Assembly: GCF_037975245.1 (NCBI RefSeq) | Contig: NC_092565.1 | Span: 3,772,499-3,836,498 of the forward strand | From: Apostichopus japonicus | Lineage: Eukaryota; Echinodermata; Holothuroidea; Aspidochirotida; Stichopodidae | Length of the DNA: 64,000 nucleotides | Direction of reading: 5' to 3' | In this document: in pieces, positions 45,571 through 64,000 of the stretch | Numbering within the stretch: the first letter of the stretch is position 1 | Layout: the number at the start of each line of letters is the position of its first letter | Program-made: the position numbers and the translations under genes | The notes under the pieces: generated by a model | The model's database searches: none | The model's input: only the letters and a program-made list of their open reading frames with translations | Told to the model about the DNA's origin: nothing

Positions 45571-45800
45571 GATCCTCCTGCAAGCAGGAACTCGCGAAGA
45601 AGCCTGATTGGCTTAGCAAAGCCGCAAGCTGACCGAAGTCAGTCTCTTTAGATTCATATTTAACGTCCATGATTATGAATTGTCAATTGTCAACAACTCT
45701 GTAACTGGACGACATACATTAATCTTGCAGTGACTCGAACCGGGGACCTTATGATTGGAAGACACCGGCGTTAACCACTGAGCTAATACTCCTATGAGTG
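45571..45800 (-). mobile_element. SINE family A, diverged reverse-strand copy
   Basis: The complement reads through the same body as 2376-2636, with a B box complement GACTCGAACC at 45732-45741 and an A-box-like region near 45780. It is more diverged than the 2376 copy. Confidence 0.7.
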
Positions 45801-46517
45801 TTCAACACTCCTGAATTATAACGTAATGAATTATAATGTGTAGTATTATAATGTAAAGTTTATAATTGCTTAAAACAAAACCCACACACATGACACCCTG
45901 TAAATGATAATAACAGAGTTGATTAAAAATCCAAGGTAACTTTTAAAGCTTAGTCACTTCAATAGCCCATAAAATGCTTTGCAAAATTATCAAAGAAGTG
46001 CACAGCATGAAAAAAAATTCAAGCTGACATAGTGACACTGTACCTAATATACCCGATGCATGGCAATACACTTAGTTAACCATGGAATGCCAATTTCCAC
46101 TCTATTTTTGTGAGGCCTGCAAGGGATGACAACCCTGCCCTTCAGTGACGCCACGCACCAACAAGACACACCCATGCACACCCACAACAGGCTAGTGTAA
46201 CAAATGCTATTCCCAGCTTTGCCAACATAACAAACAGCCCAAGGCTTGTTGGTTATTAACTTCTATGATTTGTGCTTTTCAGCACTTAAATGTTTATTTA
46301 CAGGCTTTAAAGGTAGTGATTCTTGTTATTGACAGAATTTGGTATCAAGATGCATGGTAAACGAGTTACCATGGCAAATGACAAAATCTCAAGGTTTATA
46401 CCACATAGACACTGTGATGATTCATGCTGTCATAACAGTAGTGTGACAGTCACAGTTCTGCTGTGACAGTCACACTCTGATGTGACACTGGCAGTCATCC
46501 TGTGAAGCATTCCAAAC

Positions 46518-46523
46518 TTTATT
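46518..46523 (-). promoter_or_regulatory. Candidate letm1 polyadenylation signal
   Basis: TTTATT on the + strand (AATAAA on the - strand) lies about 760 bp beyond the letm1 stop. Another lies near 46665. Which is used cannot be told from sequence. Confidence 0.3.
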
Positions 46524-47004
46524 GAGAGCACACAACAGTCGATAGTAACGAGGCCTTACGAGTTAAGTATGAGGCTTCCCTCACTGCACATAACCACAGC
46601 ACAGCATAAATTAAAATTAATTTAACTTTAAGCTGTTGAAAAAAGAGATTCAAATTTAATTATTTATTGGCTTCATATCTATTCGATCCTTAAAACATGA
46701 GAGCATTGACATTCAAGATCCCTCCCTTTACTGCAGCACAAACCCCCCCCCCCCACCCAAAACCCTCCATAATAAGTTATTATCTCCTAGTCACATTGAC
46801 CATACATAACTTTTCCCGCGTACCTCAATGATTATTCATTCCATATTTGACGGCATCCTCCATAAGCAAACAATCATTCAACGACTAAAACTGTCTCTCT
46901 TCTAAGAATTAAAAATGACAAATTTAATTTTCCAGGAGAAAATTAAGGTCATCTTTAGGTTATCATATCAAGTGCAAAGACTTAATAAGTAGCTCACTAA
47001 ACCA

Positions 47005-47130
47005 CCATCTCAGCGCATGGAAGAGACACAACTGTCTTACACCAAGGGGAAAGACACTCATGATGTCTTACACCAAGGGAAAGACACACAATTGTCTTAC
47101 CAAAGGGAAGAGATAATCCTCTTACCAAAG
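47005..47130. repeat. Short tandem repeats in letm1 3' UTR
   Basis: About four degenerate units contain GTCTTACACCAAGGGAAAGA. The open frame read through them on the - strand starts after the letm1 stop and is not coding. Confidence 0.65.
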
Positions 47131-47283
47131 GGAAGACATTGTTAAACTTCTCACATATCACAAAAGACTCATCCGTGGTCCTCTTGCGGTCGCCACTCTC
47201 ATCATTTTTCAAGACAGAGCTGCAATTACTGGCCTGCCAATCGACGGATTGTTGCATCTGATCACTCGTACCTTCCATCATCC

Positions 47284-62131
<14,848 letters not shown>

Positions 62132-64000
62132 ATCCGTATTAGAGACAAACAGAAAAGTGATTTCAGAATTGAGTTTGCAGAATAAATTGTGGGTAGCTTA
62201 AAACGCCGGTACTGTAACTTGTGTAAGTATGTTCTCCGGTTGATGCATGTGTCCTGAAAATACTATACAGTGTAAGCTTAGTGGATCATCATTACGTATC
62301 GTGTGTACATAACAGCAAGTTAAATTTCCATTACGAAAACTGCGGTGACCTTTCACCTTAGAGTTTGTTCCATATTCATGATGATAAATATGCATCACGT
62401 GAAATTCGTATATCGGATATTTCATCCTTCTAAAAAGTTTCGACAGAGCACCTCTATTCAAATACTGCTACAGTTTCAACAAATTTGCATTCCCAAAGCA
62501 TTTTACTTCATCCTACCTGACATCAATTAAATGATTTCGGCAAACTTTTCTTGTGAAAACATAATAGCGTCGAAAATGAACCAGAGGGAATTTGTCATTG
62601 TATTTATTAGGCTCAAGTTTAGTTTTAAGAAAATTATAATGCAAGTCCTATAATAAACAATATCACAATGACAGCTTCATACTTTATCAAGTTAATCAGG
62701 TACTTTGTAAGTAGTGATCGAGAACTCTATCAAAGTTATTTTTTAAAAGATGGCTTTAGATAGAATTTTAGTCCTGATATTTTACAGTCTAAGATAACAA
62801 AAATGAGAAGAAAAAAGGAAGAAGATTGGCAATAATGTTCCTATATGGCTATTCTGGTTTCCAAAATATTCAGCTTCAAATTATTTAAAGTACAGGTCTA
62901 AATGTTAATGTTAATCCATTCTTTTATAATTTATTTATGATAAATTCTTCAACCAAAATTTGTTCTTTTAATTTTATTCAAACAGCAGAGCATCTATGGA
63001 TGACATGCTAACCATTTGTCCATAAATTAAGTGATGATTTGCGGCGCAAAATTAATTTGGATATGTTAACATGTAAAGGCCTAGGTTAAAAATCATTGCT
63101 ATCACTCCAGGTTCAGTGCATTTCAGTGCGGTTGCTTGAAAAGTACCAAGAGCTGCTATAGATTAGAATGGAAAGCTGCCTGGTTTTACACACAGACCAT
63201 CAGGTCAGTCTCTCAGATGCAGTACAAAACTTACCGCTATAAAACCATAATACTTTTGACCTTATATGTGTTCATAAAAAATTGTTGTCATGAAGTGGTA
63301 TGGATGTTATCCAATGACGCTGTATTCTTTATATCAAGCTCAAAAAACCCATGTCTAGTTGAGCTGTTACAATAATAAAAAGCCTGCCAATGGAAAATAA
63401 AACTTAGTCGAAGGAGTAGACGACATATCAAATTAAACTTAAAAGTGGAACAGATCCAGAGAAGTTGGCATATTTGAAGCCTTATCATAGTAACATAATA
63501 AAATTTTCCTTTTTCTGGACTATGAAATATCAAACAAATTTCACTTGTCTGCCTGCAATTTGGGGCGAATTTTTTAATATTTTTTTTTATTAGTACGGTA
63601 TGTCATAGTCCAAGTAAAAGGAAATCCTATATCAAAAAAATTATACTTCTTGTGAGTGAAACCACAATTTCCAGTGAGATGGGCAATGCATTTGATTTTA
63701 AATAGTATTAAAATGATTAAATTATAAATATCATATATCCAGATACGAAGACCCTTTTTTTTAAATTACATCAAACATAACCTATACTGTCGCCATATGA
63801 TATGTAATGAGGTTTCCTCCTTTTGCAACTCTTTTTAACATTTCACATTAATTTAGGTAGATTGGTTTCGAAATATAACTGAAAATTGGGGCGTTGTTTT
63901 TCCTTACTCTTTTCACACAAACTCCGGCTCTCAACCTCCCAGACGACTTTACATAGAGCAGTGTAACCCTCCTCCCAATGTTGGGTTTTGGGACCTGGCA
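62132..64000. other. letm1 5' UTR, presumed promoter and unannotated flank
   Basis: The sequence just upstream of the start codon should hold the 5' UTR and promoter of letm1; I see no convincing TATA box. Further right the DNA is AT-rich and the short open frames have no recognisable domains or splice pattern. Confidence 0.4.

Larger units (their letters stand above)
36032..47283. other. Intergenic stretch without recognised protein genes
   Basis: AT-rich DNA between convergent genes. Local duplications: 57-bp unit twice (36131-36232), ~56-bp unit about four times (36395-36590), ~165-bp unit twice (38630-38945), ~145-bp unit twice (38968-39215), 29-bp unit twice (44345-44407). A palindromic TA/ATATGT run lies at 42208-42280, and C or G runs near 38153, 39902, 39974 and 46743. 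The distal part (at least 46518-47283) is probably letm1 3' UTR. No frame here shows a domain or a splice pattern. Confidence 0.5.

Overview
This window reads as nuclear DNA of a marine deuterostome invertebrate. An echinoderm is most likely and a sea cucumber is plausible, but I cannot fix the species from sequence alone. The reasons are: short exons with GT/AG borders separated by AT-rich, repeat-packed introns; a gene built of HYR (hyalin repeat) and EGF exons, an architecture greatly expanded in echinoderms; tRNA-derived SINEs, Penelope-like retroelements and foldback DNA elements; and no bacterial-style gene packing. I found the exons by reading splice borders and checking that the codon phase carries from exon to exon.

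Region 1 (1-17706, + strand): the 3' part of a gene for a modular extracellular protein. It has five HYR exons (the first cut by the window edge), ten EGF exons, one doubtful exon, and a final HYR exon that runs into a TGA stop. Every internal exon is of class 1-1, so exons can be duplicated or skipped without breaking the frame. EGF modules 2-5 carry eight cysteines instead of six.

Region 2 (17707-24937): no convincing exon. It holds SINE pieces, a 1.03 kb foldback element whose arms are made of 18-bp repeats (23054-24080), and a 166-bp near-perfect palindrome (24283-24448).

Region 3 (24938-35969, + strand): eight exons encoding about 448 residues of a cysteine-rich, ephrin-receptor-like (GCC2/GCC3) ectodomain, one transmembrane segment and a 27-residue tail ending in YQGL. 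Its first visible exon is phase 1, so it could continue the region 1 gene if the TGA-bearing HYR exon is skipped (secreted versus membrane form), or it could be a separate gene with an unseen first exon. Its last intron holds two decayed Penelope-like elements in opposite orientations.

Region 4 (36032-47283): no protein gene seen. It contains local tandem duplications, a hAT-like MITE candidate, an inverted pair of Penelope-like termini, a reverse-strand SINE and, near the end, probable 3' UTR of the next gene.

Region 5 (47284-62131, - strand): a complete letm1 gene. Fifteen coding exons join without a frame break into a protein of about 761 residues: mitochondrial presequence, LETM1 transmembrane and ribosome-binding-like domain, long coiled coils, and a canonical EF-hand near the C-terminus. 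Two of its introns carry tandem copies of the neighbouring 5' splice site. The last stretch (62132-64000) holds the letm1 5' UTR and presumed promoter, and otherwise nothing I recognise.
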